Below are positions 26,690 to 37,300 of a DNA stretch of 64,000 nucleotides, in pieces. The translations under genes and the position numbers were made by a program. Source of the DNA: Paenibacillus sp. D2_2 (lineage in GTDB: Bacteria; Bacillota; Bacilli; Paenibacillales; Paenibacillaceae); NCBI RefSeq assembly GCF_031199965.1, contig NZ_CP133605.1:625501-689500 (forward strand), given 5' to 3'. How positions within the stretch are numbered: the first letter of the stretch is position 1; every line of letters begins with the position of its first letter. The notes under the pieces are model-generated. The model had not been told where the DNA came from. It did not search any database and saw only the letters and a program-made list of their open reading frames with translations.

Positions 26690-28567
26690 TCAGTCCGTAT
26701 ATAGATACCATCTACGAACCAGCGGAACCTTCTTCCATTGTTTCTTAAGCCATGGGAGAACGTAGTAATCCAGACCGAACATGCTGCCGGATCCACCGAT
26801 CAGAGCAACGCCTGCGGTCATGTACCAGAGCATCTCTGTCGAAGCCATGCTGGAGGACCAGATCATGACGCCCAGACCGACTGTAAACGCCGACGATACT
26901 GCGGTGAACAGACCAAGAATGAGGCAAACACCAATTGCAAGCTCTGCAAACACCATGAAGAATTGGAATACAGTTGCCAGCGCGGTAAAACCGCCATCCG
27001 AAGTATAGAAGAAAATATCCATGAACCAGTTCACGATACTCTTGATAAAACCTGGTACAGGCAAAGCTGTTACCGCGGTTGAAGCACTCTCTACAGCGGA
27101 TGCTGCGGATTGAGCATCTACCGTTTGCGTTACTGCACCTGCTGCTTCACTTGCTGCAGATACTGCGTCGCCAGCCTTAGACGAAGCAGGGATCAAGAAG
27201 ATATTATTCGGATCCTTAAAGATCTTAGGTAACTTGTCGATACCTTCTTGCAACCATTTGTAACCAACGAAGATACGCAACGGCACGAGCCAGAAATTCG
27301 GCGACCGCTTAGCGAAATGTCCACCTACGAAGCTTCTGTTGTTCTTCACATGGAAGAATTCATGCATCATATATGTCCATACTTTGTTAAATCCGCATAC
27401 GGTGAACAGATAGTACATATTAATCAAGTGCTTGCAGAACATAGCCATGAATCCGCTGACCATGAACATTTTGTTAGGCATACCCACATTCGCTACGCCG
27501 TAACGGCTGCCGATACATACCATCGTACCATGGAATCCTGGCTTGTAGGATTTCTTCGGCTTGTTATGCACCTCAGCATGAATGTTGTGAGCAATAATTG
27601 GTGCAGCTTGCTCGGCGTTCTCAACCATTTGTGGTACAGGACGAGTTTCGCCTTCTGGAATATAGAAGATATTATCCCCAACAATGTAGACATTCTCATG
27701 ATCCACACTTTGAAGCTTGTCGTTCGTGACGATCCGTTTACGACCTTCTTGCTTAACATCAAGTTTGCCAACGAGTTCAGAACCTTCGACACCTGCAGTC
27801 CATACGATCGTGTCTGCTTCAAGCTCTTTGTCGCCTAGAACAACACTGGATGGCTTTACACCTGTGATTTTAGCGCTTGTTATGATATCAACATTCATCT
27901 TATTCAGACGTTTAGCGGCTTTGTCGATCAGCTTATCTGGTAAGATAGGCAGAATCTTCGGAGCCATATCGGCAACGGTAAGCTTAACTTCGCTAGGATC
28001 AATGAAGAATTCCTTGCAGAGCTCATCGCGGAACTCAGCCAACTCACCGATCAATTCCACACCGGTAAATCCGGCACCAACAACGATGAAGGAGAGCATT
28101 TTTTTCCGTTTGGCTGCATTCGTCTCTTTAGCAGCTTCGCTGAACATACGGCGAACTTGATCTTTCAGACGAACAGCATCCTCATAGGACCACAATGTGA
28201 GGGAATGCTCTTCAGCACCTGGAATGCCGAAGAATGTAGGCTTACAACCAGTACCGATAACGAGATAGTCGTATTTGTAGGTGTTGTTAGCCGAATGGAG
28301 CTGTTTAGCATTGAAATCGATGCTGTCGATGGAATCGAGCACAACATCTACTTTTTGACCTTGGAAGATCTTCTTAAGCTCAATCTTAACTGAATCTTCA
28401 GGAGCGCGGTTTGCTGCAACTTCATGCAATTCAGTCAGTAGAGTGTGGTAAGGATTGCGATCGATCAGTTGGATCTCAACATCTTTATCTTTCTTGAACA
28501 GTTTGGCAAGATGCTTTGATGTCGTAACGCCGCCGTAACCGCCGCCTAGAACGACAATTTTCTTCAA
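26690..28567 (-). CDS. ndh2: type 2 NADH dehydrogenase with membrane C-domain (EET Ndh2)
   Basis: A 625-residue flavoprotein. The start is TTG 28567 (MKKIVVLGGGYGG), 5 nt after AAGGTGA; a GTG three codons upstream overlaps that site. Residues 1-400 are NDH-2: FAD motif VVLGGGYGGVTTSKHL, NAD motif FIVVGAGFTGVELIGEL, and GDN in IVGDNIFYIPEG. An Ala/Ser-rich linker (about residues 465-505) then leads to several hydrophobic helices of DoxX type (TALATVFQFFMVFAELAIG). Ordinary NDH-2 is about 400 residues; the extra membrane domain is the form found in EET loci. It passes electrons from NADH to quinone. It is 55 nt after pplA. Confidence 0.9.
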   Translation of the reverse strand: MKKIVVLGGGYGGVTTSKHLAKLFKKDKDVEIQLIDRNPYHTLLTELHEVAANRAPEDSVKIELKKIFQGQKVDVVLDSIDSIDFNAKQLHSANNTYKYDYLVIGTGCKPTFFGIPGAEEHSLTLWSYEDAVRLKDQVRRMFSEAAKETNAAKRKKMLSFIVVGAGFTGVELIGELAEFRDELCKEFFIDPSEVKLTVADMAPKILPILPDKLIDKAAKRLNKMNVDIITSAKITGVKPSSVVLGDKELEADTIVWTAGVEGSELVGKLDVKQEGRKRIVTNDKLQSVDHENVYIVGDNIFYIPEGETRPVPQMVENAEQAAPIIAHNIHAEVHNKPKKSYKPGFHGTMVCIGSRYGVANVGMPNKMFMVSGFMAMFCKHLINMYYLFTVCGFNKVWTYMMHEFFHVKNNRSFVGGHFAKRSPNFWLVPLRIFVGYKWLQEGIDKLPKIFKDPNNIFLIPASSKAGDAVSAASEAAGAVTQTVDAQSAASAVESASTAVTALPVPGFIKSIVNWFMDIFFYTSDGGFTALATVFQFFMVFAELAIGVCLILGLFTAVSSAFTVGLGVMIWSSSMASTEMLWYMTAGVALIGGSGSMFGLDYYVLPWLKKQWKKVPLVRRWYLYTD

Positions 28568-28622
28568 AAGGGTCACCTTCTTATATTAATAATAATCGCG
28601 CAAGGCGAATTGTTTCATTGCC

Positions 28623-29516
28623 TTATTTCGCTTGTTCAAGCGCTTTGTTGGCCAAATCGTAGAACGATTGAACAGAGATCGATACACCGGAGATCGCATC
28701 GGTCTTGCCTTCTTCGTTAAATTTCAGAGCGGAAGAATCTTGGTTTTCAACGAGATATTGTTCAGCTTTTGCAGCTTCTTCATCCCAGCCAGCTTGAGCG
28801 CCTGCAGCTTTAATATCGTATTTGCCATCTTTTACAGCTTGTTTCTTGTCTTCGCCAGCTTCATTTACGCCACTGAAGTTAGCTTTTACGATCTTACCTG
28901 CGGCTACAACGATATCAACTGTATCTTTCCAGCCAGTTTTTCCGAAAGCGTCGCCTTCAGCATGGTAAGTTCCATCTTTGTAAGGACCTACTTCAACTGG
29001 ACCTGCATCAAGAGCTGCTTTGGCCAGGTTAACGAAATCGCCAACGTGGATAGATACGCCGGATACTGCGTCAGTTTTACCTTCATTGTCCAAAGTAACT
29101 GCCGCTGGATCTTGTTTCTCAATCAGGAATTTATCAAGTGCTTCAGCTTGTTCATGCCATTCGGAAGAAGCGCCGCCAGCTTTCATGCCGTATTTGCCTT
29201 CTTTGGAATAAGTGATCTTGTCTACAGGAGCGTTTTCGCTAATTCCATTCCATTCTACATCCGTAATTTTACCGCCGGATACAGTCAGGGTCATAATGGA
29301 TTGCCAACCGGAATTCGCATCAACTTCACCTTTAGCGAAGTATACGCCATCTTTATAAGTACCTGCTTCTGCATTACTGTTTGTGCCGCTGTTTGTACTG
29401 CTGTTTGTTGTGTTGCCTGCGGTATTACCGCCTTCATTCTTGCTGTTAGAACCACAGCCTGCAAGGAGTCCGAGCAACAATACGCTGCTAAGCAAGATAA
29501 TAGAAGCTTTTTTCAT
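28623..29516 (-). CDS. pplA: FMN-binding lipoprotein, two domains (PplA-like)
   Basis: A 297-residue exported lipoprotein. The signal peptide MKKASIILLSSVLLLGLLAG ends in the lipobox LLAGC. A Ser/Thr/Asn/Gly linker (residues 28-50) is followed by two homologous FMN_bind domains, about 52-165 and 170-297. Each ends with an ApbE target motif, TDAVSGVSIH and TDAISGVSIS; the last Ser of each is the expected FMN attachment point, and Val replaces the more common Ala. Covalent flavins here would carry electrons out of the quinone pool to external acceptors. It leads the pplA-ndh2 unit. Confidence 0.9.
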   Translation of the reverse strand: MKKASIILLSSVLLLGLLAGCGSNSKNEGGNTAGNTTNSSTNSGTNSNAEAGTYKDGVYFAKGEVDANSGWQSIMTLTVSGGKITDVEWNGISENAPVDKITYSKEGKYGMKAGGASSEWHEQAEALDKFLIEKQDPAAVTLDNEGKTDAVSGVSIHVGDFVNLAKAALDAGPVEVGPYKDGTYHAEGDAFGKTGWKDTVDIVVAAGKIVKANFSGVNEAGEDKKQAVKDGKYDIKAAGAQAGWDEEAAKAEQYLVENQDSSALKFNEEGKTDAISGVSISVQSFYDLANKALEQAK

Positions 29517-29645
29517 GTTAATGACCTCCAGTTTGTATTTAACTTTTTAATAATGAAGCTTTGGGATTGGGTGTCCCATGGCTTAGTGAATGTAATCACA
29601 AAAGCTTTGTTCGATGGAATTTTAGCATATAAACATACGTTGCAA

Positions 29646-29674
29646 TGTGAAAAATGTCACTCTGTGTGTGACAT
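29646..29674 (-). promoter_or_regulatory. Fnr-like box upstream of pplA
   Basis: TGTGA-AAAATG-TCACT (29646-29661), one mismatch from the Fnr/CRP pattern, overlaps the inverted repeat ATGTCAC-N7-GTGACAT (29654-29674). It lies about 130 nt before the pplA start. The rest of the 354-nt gap is AT-rich with no gene seen. Confidence 0.5.
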
Positions 29675-29870
29675 AAAACATCCCCTTGTACATGGGCAAA
29701 ATCAGATATTCCGCGGTATTGAGCGATTGGAAACGATTACTTCGATTTTAAATAATTTTTTAATTTATTTTTGAAATATTTATTATTTTTTAATGTTGTA
29801 GTATTGTCCTTCATTTATATAGAAGCTTCCCGGATTCCAGGTTTCATATTCTAGGTTACGTATTCCAATC

Positions 29871-31313
29871 TTATATGAAAATTTGCTTGATTTTCTCACG
29901 CTGCGTTTTTGGACCAAGTACATATAGCGTATCACCCGCTTGAATGGTTGTATTACCACGGGGGGTTACAATCTGCTCGCCGCGAATAACTGCGGTGACA
30001 AGCGCCTCCTTAGGCAGATCAAGTTCCTGTAGCTCTTTGCCAACGACACTCATATCCGGGAGAACAAATAAATGGTTGATCTCCGATTTCGTCTTGCCCA
30101 GTGCGACGAGTTCGACCAGGGAGTGACGCGGCTTCTTCGTTGTATCGGTGAGACCAAGTCTTTGGGCTAATGGAGAGATCGTAGCCCCTTGAATGACTGC
30201 TGATGTAAGTACGACGAAGAAGACGACATTGAAGTATAACGGCCCATTCGGTAGCCCGCTCATCAGTGGATAGGTAGCGAGTACGATCGGAACGGCTCCG
30301 CGCAACCCAGACCAAGACAGTAGTATTTTCTCTTTAAAAGGGAGTCTGGTGAAGAGTGTGCTGATAAATACTCCGATCGGACGGGCGACGAACATGAGCA
30401 GCATAGAGAGGGCAAGGCCGGGCAGTACAATCGTTGGTAGTTGACTTGGAAATACGAGTAGTCCGAGTAAAGTGAACATCGTAATTTGCATGATCCAGCC
30501 AAAACCTTCATTAAATTGCAGAATTGACTGCTGATGGGTCAGATCGCTATTGCCCAACACCAGGGCCATGACATAAACGGCAAGAAGCCCGCTTCCGTGA
30601 AGTAGGGCAGTGACACCGTACGTCAGAATCGAGAAGGCGATAGCCATAACCGGATAGAGACCGGAAGAATTGAAATTGATGTTGTTGATTGCCTTCACAG
30701 CGATCCATCCGAACAGGAGACCTAATACTAGCCCGAATCCCATATCACGGATGAAGTTGAAGATAAGCGGTAGAATCGCGTGATTAGGCTGTTGAATCCA
30801 TTCGATCAGTGTTACGGTTAGAAAGACAGCCATCGGATCATTGCTACCAGACTCTGCCTCTAGCGTCGAAGAGATGCGTTCTTTGACATTTTTACCGCTA
30901 AGCACAGAAAATACCGCAGCAGCATCTGTTGAACCGACGATGGCGCCAAACAGCAGCGCTTCTGCCAGGGACAAATCGAGAATATACATTGCGCAGATCC
31001 CAATGACTACAGTAGTTATAATGACGCCTACTGTTGCTAGTGACAATGCGGTTGGGATAATGGGTTTGATCGTCTGGAATTTCGTCTGCATTCCGCCTTT
31101 CAGCAAAATGACGATCAAGGCGAAGGTTCCGACCAATTGCGCCAAGAACGCATTGTCGAAATAGATGAATCGATTGAGAACCATTCCTGCAGCAATGAAG
31201 AATACGAGTGCGGGCAAGCCAAAGCGGGATGAGAATTTGGTTGCGAATACACCGATAAGCAACAGGCTGGCCAATAGAATCACGATGGAATTTGTCATAG
31301 TTGTTAAATCCAT
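29871..31313 (-). CDS. K+/H+ (CPA1-type) antiporter with RCK_C domain
   Basis: A 480-residue membrane protein, starting at MDLTTMTNS behind GGAGGC. About 12 hydrophobic segments make the Na+/H+ exchanger domain (residues 5-385); AAGMVLNRF, GSTDAAAVFSVL and AESGSNDPMAVFL are conserved CPA1 motifs, the last with the ion-binding ND pair. Residues about 400-480 form a cytosolic TrkA-C/RCK_C domain ending in the typical GDTLYVLG. This layout is that of K+/H+ antiporters such as CvrA/NhaP2. It is a single gene, divergent from the HD-GYP gene. Confidence 0.88.
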   Translation of the reverse strand: MDLTTMTNSIVILLASLLLIGVFATKFSSRFGLPALVFFIAAGMVLNRFIYFDNAFLAQLVGTFALIVILLKGGMQTKFQTIKPIIPTALSLATVGVIITTVVIGICAMYILDLSLAEALLFGAIVGSTDAAAVFSVLSGKNVKERISSTLEAESGSNDPMAVFLTVTLIEWIQQPNHAILPLIFNFIRDMGFGLVLGLLFGWIAVKAINNINFNSSGLYPVMAIAFSILTYGVTALLHGSGLLAVYVMALVLGNSDLTHQQSILQFNEGFGWIMQITMFTLLGLLVFPSQLPTIVLPGLALSMLLMFVARPIGVFISTLFTRLPFKEKILLSWSGLRGAVPIVLATYPLMSGLPNGPLYFNVVFFVVLTSAVIQGATISPLAQRLGLTDTTKKPRHSLVELVALGKTKSEINHLFVLPDMSVVGKELQELDLPKEALVTAVIRGEQIVTPRGNTTIQAGDTLYVLGPKTQREKIKQIFI

Positions 31314-31439
31314 AGCCTGCCTCCATAATTTAATTAGTACGTACTGTATTATTATACAAAGCATTTTTTTTATTTGCATACAGTTATGAAAAGTTGACCC
31401 TATTCTGCCGATAAATAAGGAAGAAGATGGTAAGTACAC

Positions 31440-32986
31440 ATGGAAGGAATGAATGTTCCCTTGACGATATATAAGACATTCGTCTCTCGTCTTCTGATCA
31501 TGTACGCACTAAGTACTGGGTTAGCCATCGCGACTGTTGGTGGGTTAATGATATTTATGCCGTTCAGTCTTGATCGTCAGGAGCATCATATCATCATAGG
31601 CATTTTGGTCATTTCGATATGTATTATGCTTATCTTGGAATGGCTTGTCTTCAAACTTCAACTTAAGCCGATTAGAATGGCTTTTCTTGAAGGAGTGGAG
31701 AGCTACCAATCCTATCAGAGTGTCTATTTTCGCACGCATCGCTTCCCGGAGTTTGCCGCAAAACGCATCCTTGGCCCTCATTTATTCGGCTTAATGCTGC
31801 CTATGGTCGCGTTGACACTGTTATTCATCCATATGGGGAGACTATCGATTCCCTATTACTACATCGTGCTGGTATTCTTTACTGGGGTACTGATCGTCTG
31901 CATGCTCACGCTTATCGAATTTTATTTGACCTATTATTTTATCCGTCCGGTGTTATTAGAGCTATCTACTCGGTCTCATGCACAATTCGGTAAGGAATTA
32001 TCACTCGGAGGCAGGGTATTCATCCCGCTGAAACTTAAACTCAGATGGAGCTTCTTTCTAATGGGGGCTTTCCCGTATTGCTCTACAGTCTGTCCCTGCA
32101 ATTCGGAACAGAGGGATGGGAATTAGGCAGAGTGACCTCTTGGTATTGGGCGATTGGGGTACTATCGGTAGGGCTAGGGTATTCGTTTATCGGTTCTAGA
32201 TTGCTTGCGCGCGAAATTGTCATGCCAATCCAACATTTATATGAGCGAATGTCTGATGTGCAAATCGGATATATGCAGACGAGTGCCAGCGATCTCTTCT
32301 CGGATGAATTCTCTCGCCTCATATGGGGATTCAATCATATGCTGCGCGGAATCAATGTGCAGCATGCACGGAACAATCAGCTAGTGGAGAGTTATTTCGC
32401 AACGTTAGCCGCTGCGCTTGATGCGAGGGATCCGTATACGGCGGGACACTCCTTACGTGTAGCGGATTATGCGGTATTGATCGGTAAGCTTGCCAAACTG
32501 CGTGAAGAGGAGCTTAATGAACTGCGTAAATCGGCGCTATTGCATGATATAGGGAAGATTGGGATTCGTGATTCCGTTTTATTAAAAGAGGGCAAGCTAA
32601 CTGATGAAGAATGGGTGCAGGTTAAGGATCATCCAGTGCTTGGAGAGACGATATTGAGACAAATCGAGCCTGCTAGCTTCATGGCCTCGATTCTGCCGGG
32701 AGTAAGATCACATCATGAACGATATGATGGCAGAGGATACCCCGATGGTCTTCAAGGAGAAGACATCCCTCTGTTCGGAAGGATCATCGCGGTTGCAGAT
32801 GCCTTCGATGCGATGACTTCGGATCGTCCATATCGTGCAGGATTGGACAGACAGAAGGCGTTAGTTATCCTGGATGAAGGTCGGGGAACGCAGTGGGACC
32901 CTTATTTTGTCGCTCTGTTCGTCGAGCACATGCAAAAAGACGGCTTTGATGAACAAAATCTCGATATACGAAGAACAAGTCCTTAG
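31440..32986 (+). CDS. membrane HD-GYP phosphodiesterase, frameshifted
   Basis: About 515 residues after correction. The N-terminal half has six or more membrane helices (ATVGGLMIFMPFSL, IIGILVISICIMLILEW and others), then a HAMP-like segment (REIVMPIQHLYERMSD), then an HD-GYP domain with HSLRV, LLHDIGKIGI, DHPVLGE, SHHERYDGRGYPDGL and ADAFDAMTSDRPYR. Such enzymes hydrolyse cyclic di-GMP or related dinucleotides. A base is missing near 32074; adding G gives GAFPVLLYSLSLQFG. A terminator overlaps the end. The ribosome binding site is weak. Confidence 0.87.
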
Positions 32987-33007
32987 AAGATAAGGACTTG
33001 TTCTTTG
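32972..33007 (+). terminator. terminator of the HD-GYP gene
   Basis: AGAACAAGTCCTT...AAGGACTTGTTCTTT, overlapping the stop codon. Confidence 0.75.
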
Positions 33008-33016
33008 TATATTCCG

Positions 33017-33709
33017 CTATATATTCATGTCTTGGTCAGGTCGAGGTGACTTGGTGAGCGTAGCCCCGGGCACGGATCTGTTACGTGAACGCGAGTAGGA
33101 GTTCCATACCTTCGTAACGAGGATAAATGCAACTTCTCCAATCAGCATTGAGGCCAGCGCATCGTATATGACATGCTGCTTTACTAGCAGCGTTGATACA
33201 ATGATAGTCATCGCTCCGATAACAAAGACGGCTTTAATGGATTTGCGTATTGTTTTTGCGGCTAAGACTCCCCTCATAATGACATAGGAGTGCAGAGCAT
33301 GGATGCTTGGGAAGCAGTTAAAAGGGTTATCCACGCCATAGACAAAGTCAATCAACAGCTTCCGGTCCCAGCGATCGGGGAACAATTCGGGACGTATGAC
33401 CGTCGTCTGGTAGAAGAAATAGATCAGATAGCAAACGATGAGTCCGATGTTCATCACAATCAGGGTGCGGTAGTAGGCTGATCTATCCTTGAGACAGAGA
33501 TAAGCAATACCGATGAGGATATAAGGATACCAGCCTATATAAGGGATAGCCATTGCCGGTATAAGCGGCAGGAGATCATCGATGGGTGAGGATAAGACAT
33601 GAACAGGTCGCCCTCCATGATTGAGCAAGCCGTATAACAAGCCCATCAGGCCCACAGAAGCCGCGAAACATAAAGCTCGGAGATAAGATTTGGATAGAAA
33701 CTGCCGCAA
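33017..33709 (-). CDS. PAP2-superfamily membrane phosphatase
   Basis: A 230-residue protein with about six membrane helices. The PAP2 signature is seen as CFPSIHALHSYV (motif 2, PSxH) and KQHVIYDALAS (motif 3, with catalytic His and Asp); motif 1 is less clear, about KLLIDFVYGVDNP. The family removes phosphate from lipid phosphates such as phosphatidate or undecaprenyl diphosphate, with the site facing outward. It converges with the HD-GYP gene and has no operon partner. Confidence 0.85.
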   Translation of the reverse strand: MRQFLSKSYLRALCFAASVGLMGLLYGLLNHGGRPVHVLSSPIDDLLPLIPAMAIPYIGWYPYILIGIAYLCLKDRSAYYRTLIVMNIGLIVCYLIYFFYQTTVIRPELFPDRWDRKLLIDFVYGVDNPFNCFPSIHALHSYVIMRGVLAAKTIRKSIKAVFVIGAMTIIVSTLLVKQHVIYDALASMLIGEVAFILVTKVWNSYSRSRNRSVPGATLTKSPRPDQDMNI

Positions 33710-33843
33710 GAATACACCACCTTATAAAATAAAATCGATAGCATTATAATAACAATTTTGCAGCGCAGAAGGAAATGTAAGGTTGCCATGGAGACGAGTT
33801 AGTGGATACAATGAGTTAAAATTAGTAAAAAGGCGGGGTTAAA

Positions 33844-34220
33844 ATGGAAAAGCAGACAATAGCAACTACATCGGCACCCGGGGCAATCGGCCTTATTCCC
33901 AAGCTGTACGAGTTGGTGACTACATATTCACTTCAGGGCAGCTCGGCTTGATCCCTGAGACTGGACAATTAGCGGAGGGAATTGAAGCGCAGACGAATCA
34001 GTCACTGCGTAATGTGAGCGCGATACTGGAAGCTGCAGGCTCGGGGCTTGATCGGGTCGTGAAGACAACCGTATTTCTGAAGGATATGAATGATTTTGCT
34101 AAGGTTAATGAGATTTATGGCTCATTCTTCTCTGAGCCTTATCCGGCAAGAAGCGCTGTAGAAGTAGCTCGCTTACCAAAGGATGGGTTGGTTGAGATCG
34201 AAGTCATCGCTTTGAAATAA
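33844..34220 (+). CDS. ridA: RidA-family enamine/imine deaminase, frameshifted
   Basis: 125 residues after correction. The start [20 protein letters not shown] needs one extra C near 33891 (ggcc-ttatt), after which [18 protein letters not shown] and the C-terminal [21 protein letters not shown] follow in frame. These are hallmark RidA strands, including the Arg of PARSAVEV that binds the carboxylate. It hydrolyses reactive enamines from PLP enzymes. It stands alone, followed by a terminator at 34239. Confidence 0.9.
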
Positions 34221-34238
34221 CAGGATCAGCATGAGATA

Positions 34239-34282
34239 GCCGGAATGTAGAGGGGCGGTTCCTTCACATTCCGGTTTTTTTG
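34239..34282 (+). terminator. terminator of ridA
   Basis: GCCGGAATGT...ACATTCCGG followed by TTTTTTT. Confidence 0.85.
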
Positions 34283-34388
34283 ATTTATATGATTTTAGAA
34301 GTTTGAATCAAGTTTATATTAGCCAGTATTTCGTATAAGATAGTAAGGATGGGGAATGTTTGGTATTAAGAAATGGCGGGAGATCAGC

Positions 34389-37300
34389 ATGAATCAACGT
34401 CTTTATGGAATATGGCTTGGTGAAGTTATGTTTTGTTTCTCCGGGGAGATATCGGAGGCTAAAGTAGATGCCTGGACGGCTGCTGTACGCCGGCTGACGT
34501 TGGAGCCGGGGATACGGCCGTTTCAGCGTGCCGCATTGCGGCTGGCGGAGGTACGATATCCAGTGGTCTCTACGGCCCAGGTAAGGGCCAGTGCCACAGA
34601 ACGTAAAGGATTAATCGGGAGGTCATTGGAAGGTCTTGCCCTCTCGGTTCAAGATACATGGGAAATGCTGTTGAATTGGGATGGGGCAGTGTTGACTGGT
34701 CAGCAGATTCATGCTGGCGGAGAAATGGAGTTCTGGAGTAAAGCAGCGCAATTCGCGCTGGATTTATTGCTTCGTGGAAAAATTGCTCCTGGAATCAAGC
34801 CGGGAACGGTGAGTGGCAGAAGGCGTACGGGCCAAGCGTCTGCTCAGTCGGTCTGGGTTCCATCTTTCACTGCACAGGAGGATGAGGCTCGCTTCCGGCA
34901 ATTAGCTGAAGCGATGCCGCCGATTTGTCTGGCCGCGGTGCAGTTTGGTTCGGCGCTGGAGGAAGGATCCGTTCTGAATCGCCGAATGACACTGCTGTAT
35001 TCTTTTTTGACAGCTATGATCGATAATGAAGTGCGTAGAGGGAACGAACAACTCGGACGGAACTTATACCCGGTACGAGCTAGATATAGGAGAGGCTACT
35101 CTCCCATGACGGAATTATGGTGGAATGAGCTGCTAGGTAGCGGCATCCCCTCCAATCTGCAAGGTCCAGTGGCGGAAATTAGTCAAATGATCGAAGAGAT
35201 TACAGATACAGGGGGAGTCCCTCCGCGTGATCAAGCACAGGATCACAAGAGAAAAAGTGCAGGTTCATTCCGCTTGTGTCTGCGTATTGAACCAGAGGAA
35301 TCTGGTGAGGAAGAGCTTGCTTCTACGGACGTGGGTAACAATCAAATGTGGAAGCTGTCATTTTGGGCCGAAGGTGTAGAGGACCCAGGGTGCTTCTGCC
35401 TGCAGGATTAATATGGAGTTATCCTAAGCGGGATATGGAGATTCAGGAACGGGAATACCGGAATGTCCAACAAAATTTGCTGCTGCGGTTAAGTAAGGCG
35501 GCTTATATTGAGCCTGTGATCAAGGAAGCGATGGGGAGACCACATCCCGAATCCGTAATTCTTCATCCACAGCAGTTATATACATTTTTGAGCAAATCGG
35601 TATCCATGCTGCGTAAGCAAGGGGTAACCGTGCAAATGCCCACACGCTGGACGAAGGAAGGCAGACGCCGTGTCGGTGTCAGAATTAAAGTTGACGGATG
35701 GTCGGAAGGCAGTGGAAGTTCTCTGCATGAAACGTCAAAGCTTGGCATCGATAAATTAGTCCAATTCGAAGCGGAGGCCTTATTGAACGAGAGTCCCTTG
35801 AGCTACGGAGAATTGACAGAGCTGGCGTCCTCGAAATCATCACTCGTGCTATTCCGCGGGGAGTGGATAGAGATCGATGCCAAGGAGATCAGACAGGTAC
35901 TTAAGTTTATGAAGCGTCAGGAGACAGGGGAGATGAGTTTTCGCGAGCTCATGCACTTGTCTGCGGATGACGGGTATGAACTTGACGGCATTCCAGTGGA
36001 TGCGATAGAAGCGGAAGGCATGTTGTCCTTGTTATTGAGCGGCAATGGCGCACTCATATCGAAGCCTGCCGATGCACCTGTTCCGTCCTCTCTGAACGGG
36101 ACACTTCGCCCTTATCAGGAACGTGGCTTCCGATGGCTTGCCTCCATGCGCCAATTAGGATTCGGGGCGTTGCTTGCCGATGATATGGGGCTTGGCAAGA
36201 CAGTCCAGGTCATTTCCGTACTGCTGGAGGGACTTGAACAACTGGCAGGTCCGAGCCTGATTGTCTGTCCTACCTCATTGCTGGGGAACTGGCAGCGTGA
36301 ATTTGCCAGATTCGCGCCGCAAATGCGCGTATGTGTGCATCACGGAAGCGATCGGCTCCATGGTGAGAAGTTCTTTGAAGCATGTCAAAGCCACGATATC
36401 GTGCTAACGACATATCAGTTGACCGGCAGAGATGCCAAGGAGATGAGAGAGGTATCCTGGAGCTCGATCGTGTTGGATGAGGCTCAATATATTAAGAACT
36501 TCGGCACGAAGCAGGCTCAGAGCGTCATGAAGCTAAATTCAGGACATAAGATCGCCATGACTGGTACTCCGGTGGAGAACCGACTGACCGAGCTATGGTC
36601 GATCTTTCAATTCTTAAACCCGGGGTATCTCGGCTCGAATGCTTCCTTCCGTTCCCGCTATACGGGCAATGGTGAGCGACAGAATGCCGAGCTCGTCAAG
36701 TTACGGAAGCTGATTGCACCTTTCCTATTGCGCCGTCTCAAGAGCGACCCGGATATCCGCAAGGATCTGCCGGAGAAGATCGAGTTGAAATCGTATTGTA
36801 GTCTAACTACGGAACAAGCAAGGTTATATCAAGCGGTTACCGATGGCTTGATGGAGCGGATCTCCAGTAGCGAAGGGATCGCCCGGAAGGGGATCGTTCT
36901 CTCATCTCTGACACAGCTCAAGCAAATATGTGATCATCCGCATTTGACTGGGGCTCGCAGAGGTGCGGCGACAAGTGGGGAACGCTCAGGGAAGCTGGAC
37001 CGATTGTTCGAGCTACTTGATCTCATTCTGGACAATAAAGAATCGGCGCTCATCTTCACGCAATATGTACAAATGGGAGATCTTCTGCAGGAGCAGTTAC
37101 TAGCAAGATACGGAGAAAAACCGTTCTTCCTTCACGGTGGTGTTGCCAAGCTTGACCGCGATCATATGGTGCATGAATATCAGGAAGGAGCAGGCTCCCC
37201 GTTGTTCGTACTCTCGCTAAAGGCGGGCGGGGTCGGCCTCAATCTTACGCGTGCGAATCATGTCATTCACTATGATCGCTGGTGGAATCCAGCTGTTGAG

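Noticed and set aside
28632..29774. 380-codon open frame on the plus strand opposite pplA
   Set aside because: It lies antisense to a clear FMN-binding lipoprotein, has Phe/Cys-rich content typical of reverse-complemented Lys/Glu/Ala codons, and lacks a ribosome binding site.
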